DNA from: an uncultured Lachnospiraceae bacterium
Lineage (GTDB): Bacteria > Bacillota > Clostridia > Lachnospirales > Lachnospiraceae
Length of the DNA: 64,000 nt
NCBI GenBank assembly: GCA_910578345.1
Contig: CAJTRA010000002.1
Location: 1-64,000, forward strand
Direction: 5' to 3'
The notes below the pieces were generated by a model, which worked only from the letters and a program-made list of their open reading frames with translations, did no database searches and had not been told where the DNA came from. Positions within the stretch are counted from its first letter, which is position 1. Every line of letters begins with the position of its first letter. Shown piece by piece: positions 1 to 9,362 of this stretch. The position numbers and the translations under genes were made by a program.

Positions 1-162
1 CACCAACCGCGCCAGGAAGGTCGATACCGTCTGGGGTTTCCAGTCCTTATGGTATCTATCGTTCACCCGCTGCATAATCTCCATCAGGCTCAGTTCCTCT
101 TCGGCATCCCATACCGTCTTCATTACCAACTGTTCACAATCTGTTAGACTCGCTAGTGTCAT
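1..162 (-). CDS. BlaI/MecI/CopY-family transcriptional repressor (partial, 3' end outside window)
   Basis: Only the first 54 codons lie in the window; the gene runs off the left edge. The N-terminus (MTLASLTDCEQLVMKTVW..., then LMEIMQRVN and PQTVSTFLARLV) matches the winged-helix DNA-binding domain of BlaI/MecI/CopY repressors, which bind TACA/TGTA dyads and are inactivated by a partner BlaR1-type M56 protease. The ATG at 160-162 follows a GGAGG ribosome binding site with 5-6 base spacing. A perfect BlaI-like dyad sits just upstream (181-198), so the gene is probably autoregulated. A BlaR1-type partner would be expected further left but cannot be seen. Family sure, target (beta-lactam, copper or other) unknown. 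Confidence 0.85.
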   Translation of the reverse strand, partial: MTLASLTDCEQLVMKTVWDAEEELSLMEIMQRVNDRYHKDWKPQTVSTFLARLV

Positions 163-180
163 ATCTGCCTCCTGTATTCT

Positions 181-229
181 CTACAATTAGCATTGTAGTT
201 ATAATATTTGAAATTTCATCATACTTCAA
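181..229 (-). promoter_or_regulatory. Promoter and BlaI-type operator of the repressor gene
   Basis: On the minus strand TTGAAG (224-229) and TATTAT (201-206) are separated by exactly 17 bases. Immediately downstream, CTACAAT-TAGC-ATTGTAG (181-198) is a perfect 7-base dyad that contains the TACA...TGTA core known for BlaI/MecI operators and would cover the transcription start. This fits negative autoregulation. Confidence 0.75.
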
Positions 230-760
230 TACTATTTTATTGTTCATAGAATAGCAAGAGATTTTTTGGCAATTCCACTGTAAAATTAAACTGTTTGTGT
301 AGTTTTCTCGACAGGTTTTGACATATTTCTGACAGCCTGCATCCCCTTTCTTTCCCTGTTTCCTGCCGGGTATGCGCTCTGTCTGTTTCCTTTATTTTAC
401 AGTCTCTTAAGTCCGTTTCTGGTGTTTTAATGCGTTTTGGCGTTGTCGCTTTTTTCTTACACCATATGGTAGTTGACACACTATGGAAACTGACTGTCTC
501 CCATGATCAGCCTGCTCCGCTGTCATCTGATCCTATAAAGTATCATAAGATTTTCTGCCCGATGCTTTCAAAAAAGCTTGATAAAACACCGTCTTCTCTC
601 CTATTCTTTTTTCGTTACTACATACATAATCCTTATATTTCCATAAAACACAAAGTGCCTGTTGCATATCTGCCATAGATAAGGTAAAATGCTTAATTAC
701 GTGCATATATTTTAATATTCCACCATATTTCAATCTTATACAGAAAGGATTCCATTGACC
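230..760. other. AT-rich intergenic region with MATE promoter
   Basis: No convincing gene: open frames here have low-complexity or unlikely proteins and no ribosome binding sites. A short palindrome ACCATATGGT lies at 462-471. The only functional element I can support is the promoter at 662-690 for the MATE gene. Confidence 0.5.
662..690 (+). promoter_or_regulatory. Sigma-A-like promoter of the MATE gene
   Basis: TTGCAT (662-667) and TAAAAT (685-690) with a 17-base spacer. The predicted start near 697 gives a leader of about 60 bases before the ATG at 761. Confidence 0.6.
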
Positions 761-2167
761 ATGAGACCAACAAAAGCCAAAGCCGGTTTTCTACATAAAT
801 TTATTGGCGACAAAGCCTTCTATAAAATGGTGCTGGCCATCGCTGTCCCGATTATGATTCAGAACGGTATTACGAATTTCGTAGGCCTTCTGGATAATAT
901 TATGATTGGGCGGGTCGGCACAGAACCAATGTCTGGCGTCGCCATTGTCAACCAGTTGATCTTCGTCTACAATCTGTGTCTGTTTGGCGGTGTATCCGGT
1001 GCGGGCATCTTTACAGCGCAGTATTTCGGCCAGAAGAACCAGGAAGGAATCCGACAGACTGTCCGTTTTAAAATATGGATTGTTGCAGTAATTACCTTGA
1101 TCACAACAGGGCTTTTTTTGCTTGCCGGCGACCGCTTGATCCAATTCTATCTCCAGGGAGAGGGGACTGCGCAGAGCGCCGCTGCCACTTTACACTATGG
1201 CAAACAATATCTGTGGATTATGTTACTCGGTCTTCTGCCATTTATGATGGTACAGGTTTATTCCAGTACCCTGCGTGAATGTGGACAGACCATGCTCCCC
1301 ATGAAAGCAGGCATCATCGCCGTAGGTGTCAACCTGGTCCTGAATTATATCCTGATCTACGGCAAATTCGGTGCTCCCGCACTTGGCGTACAGGGCGCAG
1401 CAATTGCCACGGTTGTGTCCCGGTATGTAGAAGCTGCCATCATCCTGATTCACACCCACCGGCACAAAGAACAGAATCCTTTTGTGGAGGGTCTGTATAC
1501 CACACTGAAAGTCCCTGGTAATCTTGCGAAGAAGATTGTGCTCAAGGGGATGCCGCTCCTCTTAAATGAAACTCTATGGGCCGCAGGTATGGCAATGCTG
1601 ACACAATGCTATTCTATCCGCGGGCTGAATGTCATTGCTGCGCAGAATATTTCCGGCACGATCGGCAATGTGTTCAATATTGTTTTTATAGCGCTGGGTG
1701 ACTCTGTCGCCATCATCGTTGGACAGCTCCTTGGCGCCGGCAGGATGGAGGAAGCCCGTGACCAGGATAATAAGATGATCGCCTTTTCGGTCTTCTGCTG
1801 TACCGGAGTCGCTCTTGTCATGTTGGCTATGGCGCCTCTCTTCCCGATGCTGTACAACACGGAAGCCGATGTACGCGAGCTTGCGAAATATTTCATTATG
1901 ATCTCGGCCGTTTTCATGCCGCAGAATGCGTTCCTGCATGCCTCCTACTTCACGCTCCGCTCCGGCGGCAAGACAATCGTCACCTTCCTGTTTGACAGTG
2001 TCTTTATCTGGTGTGTCAGCGTAACGATCGCTTTTACTTTGAGCCGCTTTACCACACTGCCTGTCACCGCAGTCTTCATTTTTGTCCAGCTTGGTGATAT
2101 TATTAAATGTATCATCGGCTTTGTGCTCGTGAAGAAAGGCGTCTGGCTGCAAAACATTGTGGCATAA
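761..2167 (+). CDS. MATE-family multidrug/cation exporter
   Basis: The 468-residue protein has about twelve hydrophobic segments in two halves, the normal length and shape for MatE/NorM-DinF proteins, which export cationic drugs or metabolites in exchange for Na+ or H+. Family-like stretches are PIMIQNGITNFVGLLDNIMIG near the start and GDSVAIIVGQLLGAGR in the second half. ATG 761 is taken as start; a TTG six bases earlier (755) is in frame and closer to the AAAGGA site at 744-749, so 755 is possible. The GH2 gene follows 55 bases downstream on the same strand and may be co-transcribed, hinting at an exporter for an aglycone or sugar product, but this is only inference. Confidence 0.88.
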   Translation: MRPTKAKAGFLHKFIGDKAFYKMVLAIAVPIMIQNGITNFVGLLDNIMIGRVGTEPMSGVAIVNQLIFVYNLCLFGGVSGAGIFTAQYFGQKNQEGIRQTVRFKIWIVAVITLITTGLFLLAGDRLIQFYLQGEGTAQSAAATLHYGKQYLWIMLLGLLPFMMVQVYSSTLRECGQTMLPMKAGIIAVGVNLVLNYILIYGKFGAPALGVQGAAIATVVSRYVEAAIILIHTHRHKEQNPFVEGLYTTLKVPGNLAKKIVLKGMPLLLNETLWAAGMAMLTQCYSIRGLNVIAAQNISGTIGNVFNIVFIALGDSVAIIVGQLLGAGRMEEARDQDNKMIAFSVFCCTGVALVMLAMAPLFPMLYNTEADVRELAKYFIMISAVFMPQNAFLHASYFTLRSGGKTIVTFLFDSVFIWCVSVTIAFTLSRFTTLPVTAVFIFVQLGDIIKCIIGFVLVKKGVWLQNIVA

Positions 2168-2222
2168 CCGGAGAATACACGCAGTATCGTGAGCAGACTT
2201 GAGCGATGCAGGGGGGAACTAC

Positions 2223-4034
2223 ATGAAACAATTATACACCCGCTGGGGACGACAATTGGATGCAAAACATGTCCTGCCAGAATATCCACGTCCGCTTTTA
2301 GCGCGGGAAAATTATATGAACTTAAATGGATACTGGGATTACGCCATCACCAGGAAGCTGCAAAGGCCCAATACATTTGATGGAAAGATCCTGGTTCCCT
2401 TTTCACCGGAAAGTGTTCTCTCCGGCGTAGGAAGACAGTTGCAGCCGGATGAATATCTCTGGTATCGGACAAGACTTCCTCTTAAACCGGATCAGCTGGC
2501 GGCAGGCCGCCGTCTGATTCTGCATTTCGGCGCCGTCGATCAGGCCTGCCGCGTATCAATCAACGGCAGGATGGCCGCGAAACATAGCGGCGGTTATCTT
2601 CCCTTTTCGGTAGATATCACAGAATACTGTAACCATGCAAATGATAAAACAAACGCGGAACTTCTTCTCGTCGTTCAGGATCTCAGTGACACTTCTTACC
2701 ATGCCAGGGGAAAGCAGAAACTGAAACGGGGCGGCATGTTCTATACTGCCCAGAGCGGGATCTGGCAGACGGTCTGGATGGAATATGTGCCGTCATGTTA
2801 TGTAGAAGAGATCGTGACTGAGACGGATCTGGAGCAGGGACGTGCGAAGATCACTGTCTGCTCCTCCTCTGACCTGCCTGTTACGATACAGGTCAAAGAG
2901 CCTGCCTTGTATCTGACCCCCTCAGAGAATGCCGCCGGAACCGAAACTGACACCAGCGCAGACTCTCAGAATATTCTTGTCACAGCCACCGGCCTTTCCA
3001 ATCATGAAATAGAACTTTCTCTCCCGCTCCTCCGTCCCTGGACCTGCGAGAAACCCTATCTGTATTATTTTACCGTCACGCTGGGAGAAGATAAAGTAAA
3101 AAGTTATTTTGCCCTGCGCACTTTCACCGTAGCACCCGACCAAAATAATATTCCTCGAATCTGCTTAAACGGACAGCCGCAGTTTCAAAACGGTGTGCTG
3201 GATCAGGGTTACTGGTCTGACGGTCTATATACCGCGCCATCCGATGAGGCTTTCATCTTCGATATCATGGAGATGAAGAAGATGGGCTTTAATATGCTGC
3301 GCAAGCATATCAAGATCGAGCCGCAGCGTTGGTATTACCATTGCGACCGTCTGGGCATGATCGTATGGCAGGACATGGTAAATGGCGGTACTTCCTATAA
3401 ACACTGGTTTGTAACCTATGCGGCGACTCTTTTCTCCCGCAAGCGTCTGTCGGTTCCTGATCATTGCCTGCATCTGCTGTCCCGCAGGCACAGAGAGGGC
3501 CGTCTGGAATTTGTGCGCGAGCTGAAAGAGACGATCCGCCTGCTGAAAGGTCATCCCAGCATCGCCGCATGGGTCATCTTCAACGAAGGCTGGGGACAGT
3601 TTCATGCCGGACAGATCACCCAGATTGCAAGGCAATGTGACACTACACGCCTGATCGATCAGGCCAGCGGCTGGTTTGACCAGGGCGGCGGAGACCTGCA
3701 AAGCATCCACCACTACTTCTTCCGCTTAAAATTTGCCCCGGAAACAAGACGTGCAACCGTCTTGTCAGAATTCGGCGGCTACTCCCTGCGTATCCCCGGC
3801 CACAGCGCCTGTGAGAAACTGTATGGCTATGGCATCTTTAAGGATTCCGCCGCACTGCGGAAAGCTTACGAAGAACGGATGCGGAAAGTCCGGGCACAGA
3901 TTCCGGAAGGCATGTGTGCAGGTGTCTACACACAGCTATCCGATGTGGAGGAAGAAGTAAACGGAATCTTCACCTATGACCGGGAAGTAAATAAGCTGTC
4001 TGCACAGCGCATAAAACCGCCATGTGCTCTGTAA
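2223..4034 (+). CDS. Glycoside hydrolase family 2 protein (beta-galactosidase/beta-glucuronidase-like)
   Basis: A 603-residue, apparently cytoplasmic (no signal peptide) three-domain GH2 enzyme: sugar-binding jelly-roll (about residues 40-190), immunoglobulin-like domain (about 190-300) and a TIM barrel (about 300-590). The acid/base glutamate is in FNEGWGQF (E455) and the nucleophile in LSEFGGYS (E516); both are present, so it should be active. GH2 enzymes release beta-galactosyl, glucuronyl, mannosyl or arabinosyl units; I cannot choose among them. The start at 2223 is set by AGGGGGG six bases upstream; an in-frame TTG at 2199 has no ribosome site. It ends 41 bases from the convergent AraC-type gene with no evident terminator between. 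Confidence 0.85.
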   Translation: MKQLYTRWGRQLDAKHVLPEYPRPLLARENYMNLNGYWDYAITRKLQRPNTFDGKILVPFSPESVLSGVGRQLQPDEYLWYRTRLPLKPDQLAAGRRLILHFGAVDQACRVSINGRMAAKHSGGYLPFSVDITEYCNHANDKTNAELLLVVQDLSDTSYHARGKQKLKRGGMFYTAQSGIWQTVWMEYVPSCYVEEIVTETDLEQGRAKITVCSSSDLPVTIQVKEPALYLTPSENAAGTETDTSADSQNILVTATGLSNHEIELSLPLLRPWTCEKPYLYYFTVTLGEDKVKSYFALRTFTVAPDQNNIPRICLNGQPQFQNGVLDQGYWSDGLYTAPSDEAFIFDIMEMKKMGFNMLRKHIKIEPQRWYYHCDRLGMIVWQDMVNGGTSYKHWFVTYAATLFSRKRLSVPDHCLHLLSRRHREGRLEFVRELKETIRLLKGHPSIAAWVIFNEGWGQFHAGQITQIARQCDTTRLIDQASGWFDQGGGDLQSIHHYFFRLKFAPETRRATVLSEFGGYSLRIPGHSACEKLYGYGIFKDSAALRKAYEERMRKVRAQIPEGMCAGVYTQLSDVEEEVNGIFTYDREVNKLSAQRIKPPCAL

Positions 4035-4075
4035 ACATCCTGCAAAGCCAGCACTTATTGTAACTGACATAACGA

Positions 4076-6346
4076 TTACATCGTATGCTCCTTCTCAAAC
4101 TGTGACGGTGTCGCTCCCACATACATCTTGAACGTGCGTCTGAAGGTAACGTCATTGGTAAACCCACATTTGAGGGCGATCTCCTGCATACTCATATTTC
4201 CTTTCAGAAGGTATTTCTTTGCGCACTCAATTCTTCTGGAGGCAACATATTTCTGGAAGGTACAGCCAAACTGCTCCTTAAAATACTTCCCGAAATAAGC
4301 CGGCGTATAGTGCATCAGCTTCGCCGTCTCATTCAGGGAGAGATTTGCGTCTGTCAGATGTTCTTCCACATAGCCGCGGATGATCTCATTTCTGGCGTGA
4401 TACACAGGATTTTCTTTCTCGGCACAGCGCTGCATAATCATCCCGATCTTCATCCTGAATGTCTGCAGATAACTTCTGATACTCCGGTAATTCTCAGGAT
4501 TTAACAATTCCATCTGTTCGATCATGCTGCCCTGGTCGATCGCTTCAAACAGCCTCGCAATCCTGTCATTCAGGCTGCGTATCCCAAGAAAATACGCCTC
4601 TTTATTCAGACCCAGATTCTGGAAATTGTATTGTAGAATCGCCTGGTAATGCTCCACAAACTTCTGCACATCCAGCTCATCGGCAGCCCTTTTCAGCTCC
4701 TCCATCCAAACCTCTGAGAGAACAAATGTCCCGCAATTCCTGTCTCTCTCCTCAATATGCGCTTCCTCCATGGAGATGATCTTCTTCTCCGGATAGAAAA
4801 AGGAATATTCCAATGCCCGCACTGCCTGGTTATAGGCAGAAAGCAGATGCAGAATATCTTCATGCGCCTTGCTCATGCCAAGCGCCGCATCCTCATAACC
4901 GGACTCGGAAAATGTCTGGAATAAAACCTCTACGATTTCCTCGATTAAACTCTCCTCACAATAACTGAGAACCCAGATATAGTAATTGCTCTCCTCCAGA
5001 AAGGCCGCATGAATCTGCGGATAGATCGCCAGACAGGAATCAATCTCCCTGATATATTGTCTGAATTCATAACTGTCTTTCAGAACCAACACCCGGTATG
5101 AGGAATACTGCCTGATGGTATTGACGTATTTCACTTCATTCGCCTGCAGCCTGTTAGAGATCAGCAGCGCATGCAGGATATACTGTTCGATCATCGGATT
5201 CTGTTCGAAAACTGTCTCTTCCAGCCGTTTCCTCTGGGAATCCAGCTCCTCTAACGCTTTCTCTATGATCTGATACTCATTGACACTCTCATCATGCTCC
5301 TCCTCCAGAAGCATGTCCATAATATGCTTAAGCGGCTGGTAACTGTACTGCGTCATCCGGTATGCCACCAAGATGATCAGCCCAAATAAGATCAGACACC
5401 CCGCAACGATCCATTCTGCAAACAGTGTAAAATCACGGTAGAGAAAGTCATTATCCAGAATCTGCAGCACCCCTATCTCCATCCCTACTTTGGTATATTC
5501 CGCCACATAGTTTCCCAGTCTTTTATCATAAGAATAGTTTTTCTCTTCCCTTTTCAGCTCTTCTATGTTCTCTCCCACCGCAAACGGCTGATCAGGCAGA
5601 TCCCCGCCATATATAATTCTCGTTCCATCCGTCAGATAGAGATATCTTGTTCCCTCATCGGCAAAATTCCTGATATACGTATAGATATTCTCATAAGGAA
5701 CAAAGAAGAGAATATTTACTTCCCCAGAATAAATATTGCCCATCGGGATCGTCTGGATCAGGAAAAAGCCGCCGATCCGCCGTCCGTTTTTCACCAGACT
5801 TACATCATGGACGATCTGCTTCTGGTTATTCTCCGTGAGCATGGCGCCGGACAAAAAGGCTTCCTCCTGACTCTCAATCTTATTGATATCCACATATTTC
5901 TTCCATCCCGACTTTCCATAACTGCTGATCCCAAAATCCCCCAGGCTGTAATAGATATAGATGGACTCGATCATGCTGTCGTTGATCTCTGTGAGGGAGA
6001 GCATACCGGCATAGTCAGAGATATCCGACGCTTTAATATTCTTCTCCATGAGCTCCGGCGTTTTCTGCATATATTTCAGCCGCATCACCCAGGGCGTCAT
6101 AGCATACTGGGCTGACGACCTGAGCAGATTGTCCATAATATTTTTCAGTTCGTCGTCCACATTCTGTGCAATGGCATTCTCGAAAGTCAGTACGCTTTCA
6201 TGTGAAATTCTATAATAGACAAAAGAAAAAAGGCCTGAAATCATCAAAAGAATGAGCACCGGAACGATCACATAGGAGACAAACATTTTATGTTGTGTCT
6301 GATATCTTTTTCCTCTTCTCATCTTCTCCCTGCTTTCTCTTATCAT
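4076..6346 (-). CDS. Membrane-anchored AraC-family transcriptional regulator (YesN/LplR-like)
   Basis: 756 residues. A basic N-terminus is followed by a membrane helix (about residues 23-45, VIVPVLILLMISGLFSFVY), an extracellular sensor region to about 310, a second helix (about 315-335, WIVAGCLILFGLIILVAY), a linker, and a C-terminal AraC pair of helix-turn-helix motifs (about 655-752: IIRGYVEEHLTDANLSLNE... and MQEIALKCGFTNDVTFRR). Such one-protein sensors bind a ligand outside and activate a neighbouring glycan operon. It is the last gene of the operon with the LplABC-type importer, 11 bases after the propeller glycosidase. The direct repeats at 11290-11319 by the operon promoter are its likely target. 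Confidence 0.85.
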   Translation of the reverse strand: MIRESREKMRRGKRYQTQHKMFVSYVIVPVLILLMISGLFSFVYYRISHESVLTFENAIAQNVDDELKNIMDNLLRSSAQYAMTPWVMRLKYMQKTPELMEKNIKASDISDYAGMLSLTEINDSMIESIYIYYSLGDFGISSYGKSGWKKYVDINKIESQEEAFLSGAMLTENNQKQIVHDVSLVKNGRRIGGFFLIQTIPMGNIYSGEVNILFFVPYENIYTYIRNFADEGTRYLYLTDGTRIIYGGDLPDQPFAVGENIEELKREEKNYSYDKRLGNYVAEYTKVGMEIGVLQILDNDFLYRDFTLFAEWIVAGCLILFGLIILVAYRMTQYSYQPLKHIMDMLLEEEHDESVNEYQIIEKALEELDSQRKRLEETVFEQNPMIEQYILHALLISNRLQANEVKYVNTIRQYSSYRVLVLKDSYEFRQYIREIDSCLAIYPQIHAAFLEESNYYIWVLSYCEESLIEEIVEVLFQTFSESGYEDAALGMSKAHEDILHLLSAYNQAVRALEYSFFYPEKKIISMEEAHIEERDRNCGTFVLSEVWMEELKRAADELDVQKFVEHYQAILQYNFQNLGLNKEAYFLGIRSLNDRIARLFEAIDQGSMIEQMELLNPENYRSIRSYLQTFRMKIGMIMQRCAEKENPVYHARNEIIRGYVEEHLTDANLSLNETAKLMHYTPAYFGKYFKEQFGCTFQKYVASRRIECAKKYLLKGNMSMQEIALKCGFTNDVTFRRTFKMYVGATPSQFEKEHTM

Positions 6347-6357
6347 AGAAAATACCT

Positions 6358-7368
6358 TTACCAGGACAAATGTTCTGCCTCTAACCGCGCCAGTCCAATC
6401 TGCTCAAAGACCCATATAGGTTCTTCATAGGCAGCTCCATTATACCACATCATCCACTGTCCTTTCACTTTCATCACAAAAGGCTTATAGACCGCTACGC
6501 TGTCCCAAGCCCCCTGTGTCGGAGCAACCAGCGGATTATCCGGGTGTTTTTCCCAGTCTGTGATCCCATTCCGTGATCTGGCAAGGCCGACCTGCGCACG
6601 CTCTTCGTGAAGATGACCCACATAGAACAGATAGAACCATCCGTCTTCTTTGACTACGCAGGGCGCGACTACCTTGTGCTGCTCCCAAAGGTTATTCTTA
6701 TCTCCTTCCAGAATTGGATTCTGCGCATATTTGCTCCAGTGGATCCCATCAATGCTGGAGGCATACCCGATGGCATCCGGTTCATGGTTACATCCTGCCG
6801 CATACCACATCTTATAACTGCCCTCCGCATCATCAAACAGGACATGAGGACACATGACCGCCTGCTTCTCCCAATTCTGGTCAGGCTGCATCACAGGCTG
6901 GCTTCTTCTCTCCCAGTGGACGCCATCCTGACTCACCGCAAGACCGATCACGGAACGGCCATCCTCCAGGTAAGGCCTCATCTGCCCCGCATACCACATT
7001 TCATAGTGTCCATGATGATAGATCACGGTAGGGCGGTTCACCTCATCCGCCTCCCAATCGGATCCCTCTAGCGGCGGCAGCACCAGACGCGGCTTGCTCC
7101 AATGAATCCCGTCATGACTCTCTGTATAGCCAATCCCCTTTTTCGGCCGCCAGGAAAACCACATCCGCAAAAGTACTTGTCCTTCTTCCTCTTCCTGCAA
7201 CAGTGAAACATCAAAACAGGTGCCATACGCTCCCCCAAAGACTGGATTGTCTTCATATTTTTTCCAGCCTCCCCCTGTTCCATACTGATAATAGTTCAGA
7301 TTCTCCTCACAGTCATAGAATGCAATGCGCTGCGCGCTGTTCATTTCTTCCGGCGCTTTTATATTCAT
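6358..7368 (-). CDS. Five-bladed beta-propeller glycosidase (GH43/GH32/GH130-like)
   Basis: 336 residues without signal peptide. Repeated blade signatures (YTESHDGIHWSK, LAVSQDGVHWER, YASSIDGIHWSK, LARSRNGITDWEK; and MWYAGQ, MWYAAG, MWYNGA) mark the five-bladed propeller shared by GH43, GH32/68 and GH130. This architecture cuts or phosphorolyses furanosides, fructans or mannosides. No one family is clear by eye, so the substrate is open. It lies between the permease and the membrane AraC regulator, so it probably processes the sugar brought in by this importer. GGAGG is 13 bases before the ATG, a long spacing; a later start cannot be excluded. Confidence 0.75.
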   Translation of the reverse strand: MNIKAPEEMNSAQRIAFYDCEENLNYYQYGTGGGWKKYEDNPVFGGAYGTCFDVSLLQEEEEGQVLLRMWFSWRPKKGIGYTESHDGIHWSKPRLVLPPLEGSDWEADEVNRPTVIYHHGHYEMWYAGQMRPYLEDGRSVIGLAVSQDGVHWERRSQPVMQPDQNWEKQAVMCPHVLFDDAEGSYKMWYAAGCNHEPDAIGYASSIDGIHWSKYAQNPILEGDKNNLWEQHKVVAPCVVKEDGWFYLFYVGHLHEERAQVGLARSRNGITDWEKHPDNPLVAPTQGAWDSVAVYKPFVMKVKGQWMMWYNGAAYEEPIWVFEQIGLARLEAEHLSW

Positions 7369-7414
7369 AATAGTATTCGTACCTCCTTTTGTTTGACACA
7401 GACTTTGCCTTTTC

Positions 7415-8275
7415 TCATTTCACCGCTCCGATCAGCACCCCTTTTTCAAAATATTTCTGGATAAAAGGATAGAGGATCATAATGGGGAAGCAGGCCACCA
7501 CAATGACAGCATACTTCATCTGCTCATTCATCAGAATCGCATCCATGCCCATTCCAGACACCCGCACCTCGCTGGTGATCAGGATCCGCCTCAGATACAG
7601 TTGGATCGGCTGTAGTTTCTCATCTGACAGAAAGATCAGCGGTGCAAAATAACTGTTCCAATAACCTACTCCATAAAATAAGATCAGCACCGATAAGATC
7701 GGTTTAGACAGCGGAAAGAAGATCCTTGTCATGATCGTCCATTCCGACCCGCCGTCCATCTTGACTGCCTCCGCCATCTCTTCCGGCAGCGATTCAAAAA
7801 AAGATCTGGTAATGATCAGATTGTATGCGCTGATGATATAAGGCAGAATAATCGACCACCGGTTATTGTATAAATGCATTTTCTGGACGAGAATATACAG
7901 CGGGATCAGGCCGCCGCTGACAAACATGGTCAATGTCATCAGGAAGGAAAGCGGTCTCCTTAAGAAGAACTGTCTTCTGGAAAGCGCAAACGCCGTCGTC
8001 GCCGTCAGCGTCACACTGACCGTGGCCCCTACCACCGTGTACCAGAGCGTATTGCCAAAGGAGCGCAGTACCGTATCATTTTCCAGTATCATCCGGTAGG
8101 CTTTCAAAGAAAACCCTTTCGGCAGAAAATAAATGTCTCTTGCCAGCACATGAACCGGATCGCTGAAAGACATGCTCACAACATAGATGACCGGATATAA
8201 CGTTATGGCGATGATCAAGGCTGTCGCCAGATAGATCGGAATATCCGACCTCACAAATCTTTCTTTTCTGTTCAT
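7415..8275 (-). CDS. Carbohydrate ABC transporter permease, LplC/YtcP-type
   Basis: 286-residue inner-membrane permease with about six helices. The EAA loop that contacts the ATPase is near residues 165-195 (EEMAEAVKMDGGSEW), and the C-terminus (YPFIQKYFEKGVLIGAVK) is the usual MalG/LplC ending. It pairs with the LplB-type permease just upstream (40 bases). No ATP-binding subunit is encoded in this operon; CUT1 importers of this type often share a housekeeping MsmX/UgpC-like ATPase encoded elsewhere. Confidence 0.9.
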   Translation of the reverse strand: MNRKERFVRSDIPIYLATALIIAITLYPVIYVVSMSFSDPVHVLARDIYFLPKGFSLKAYRMILENDTVLRSFGNTLWYTVVGATVSVTLTATTAFALSRRQFFLRRPLSFLMTLTMFVSGGLIPLYILVQKMHLYNNRWSIILPYIISAYNLIITRSFFESLPEEMAEAVKMDGGSEWTIMTRIFFPLSKPILSVLILFYGVGYWNSYFAPLIFLSDEKLQPIQLYLRRILITSEVRVSGMGMDAILMNEQMKYAVIVVACFPIMILYPFIQKYFEKGVLIGAVK

Positions 8276-8315
8276 AAATCATCCCACTCTTTCTGTATGA
8301 TCTGCTTCACATAAA

Positions 8316-9221
8316 CTAAAAAATACTCGTGTCTGCAGCTTTCTTCGCCACATAGTTAGCCCCCAGCAGGATCAGCACATTAATAACGGAGTTCGCCAGC
8401 CCCACTGCCGATGCAAAGCTGTACTGTGCACTGAGAAGTCCTTTCCGGTACACATAAGTAGAAAAGATATCCGCCGTAGAGTAAGTCGCTGAGTTGTACA
8501 TCAATATAACCTTTTCATAGCCTATATTCAGCATATTGCCCATGTTCATAATGAGCAGCAGAATGATCGTGGGCGCAATCGAGGGCAGCGTAATATAAAG
8601 CAGTTTCTTCCATCTTCCCGCACCGTCTAAAGAGGCCGACTCATACATCTCCTGGTCAATTGCCGAAATGGCCGCCACATAGATAATGGAATTCCAGCCA
8701 AATTCCTGCCACACTCCCGATCCCACATACAAAGTCCGAAAAGCCTCCGGCATATTAAAGTAATTCTTCGGCTGTACCCCAAAAAGCATCAATAACTGCG
8801 TGAGGACTCCGCCGTCTGAGGAGAGCAGATCCTTCAAAATCCCTACCACCACTACCACTGATATAAAATGGGGCAGATACGCGGCTGTCTGAGCCACCCG
8901 CTTCCATTTATGATGTTTTAATTCATTCAGAAGCAGGGCAAAAGCGATCGGCACCGGAAAGGACCAAAGTAACTGCTCTATGCTTAAAAGAAACGTGTTC
9001 TTAACCAGCCGCCCAAAATAAACCGAGTCTACCAGCTCCTTAAAGTGTTTCAGTCCCGCCCAGGGGCTTCCCCAGATTCCTTTGGAGACATTGTAGTCCT
9101 TAAAAGCCATCAGGATTCCGTACATGGGTCCATAACAGAAAACCGCAAAATACAGCACTCCTGGCAGGACGATCAGCAGCAGCATCCAATCCTTCTTGAT
9201 ATTCTTTCTTAATGTCTGCAT
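8316..9221 (-). CDS. Carbohydrate ABC transporter permease, LplB/YtcR-type
   Basis: 301-residue permease with about six helices (LLLIVLPGVLYFAVFCYGPM near the start) and an EAA loop (IDQEMYESASLDGAGRWKK, about residues 193-211). The start at 9221 is chosen because GGAAAG lies 8 bases upstream; the frame is open 20 codons further but those residues are not typical. With the following permease it forms the membrane channel of an oligosaccharide importer fed by the lipoprotein at 9363-11081. Confidence 0.9.
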   Translation of the reverse strand: MQTLRKNIKKDWMLLLIVLPGVLYFAVFCYGPMYGILMAFKDYNVSKGIWGSPWAGLKHFKELVDSVYFGRLVKNTFLLSIEQLLWSFPVPIAFALLLNELKHHKWKRVAQTAAYLPHFISVVVVVGILKDLLSSDGGVLTQLLMLFGVQPKNYFNMPEAFRTLYVGSGVWQEFGWNSIIYVAAISAIDQEMYESASLDGAGRWKKLLYITLPSIAPTIILLLIMNMGNMLNIGYEKVILMYNSATYSTADIFSTYVYRKGLLSAQYSFASAVGLANSVINVLILLGANYVAKKAADTSIF

Positions 9222-9269
9222 TGCTTTCACTTTCCTTTCTTCCTGTTTCATGCAATGGCTTTCCTGGGT

Positions 9270-9296
9270 GAGAATGCCCATATTCTGGACATTCTC
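9270..9296 (-). other. Intercistronic stem-loop between binding-protein and permease genes
   Basis: GAGAATG (9270-9276) pairs with CATTCTC (9290-9296), a 7-bp stem in the 141-base gap after the binding-protein gene. It has no U-tail, so it is more likely an RNA-stabilising or partial-stop element that leaves the binding protein in excess. A second GC-rich self-complementary stretch (GGCGCGCC core) is near 9334-9348. Confidence 0.45.
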
Positions 9297-9362
9297 AGTA
9301 ACAGTTCAGCCTCAATGTCGTTTCGTTAAGCCGGGCGCGCCTGGCGGGAATTCAGATACCCT

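Noticed and set aside
237..733. Three short open frames between the BlaI-type and MATE genes
   Set aside because: Low-quality proteins, no ribosome sites, mutual overlap; one contains the MATE promoter.
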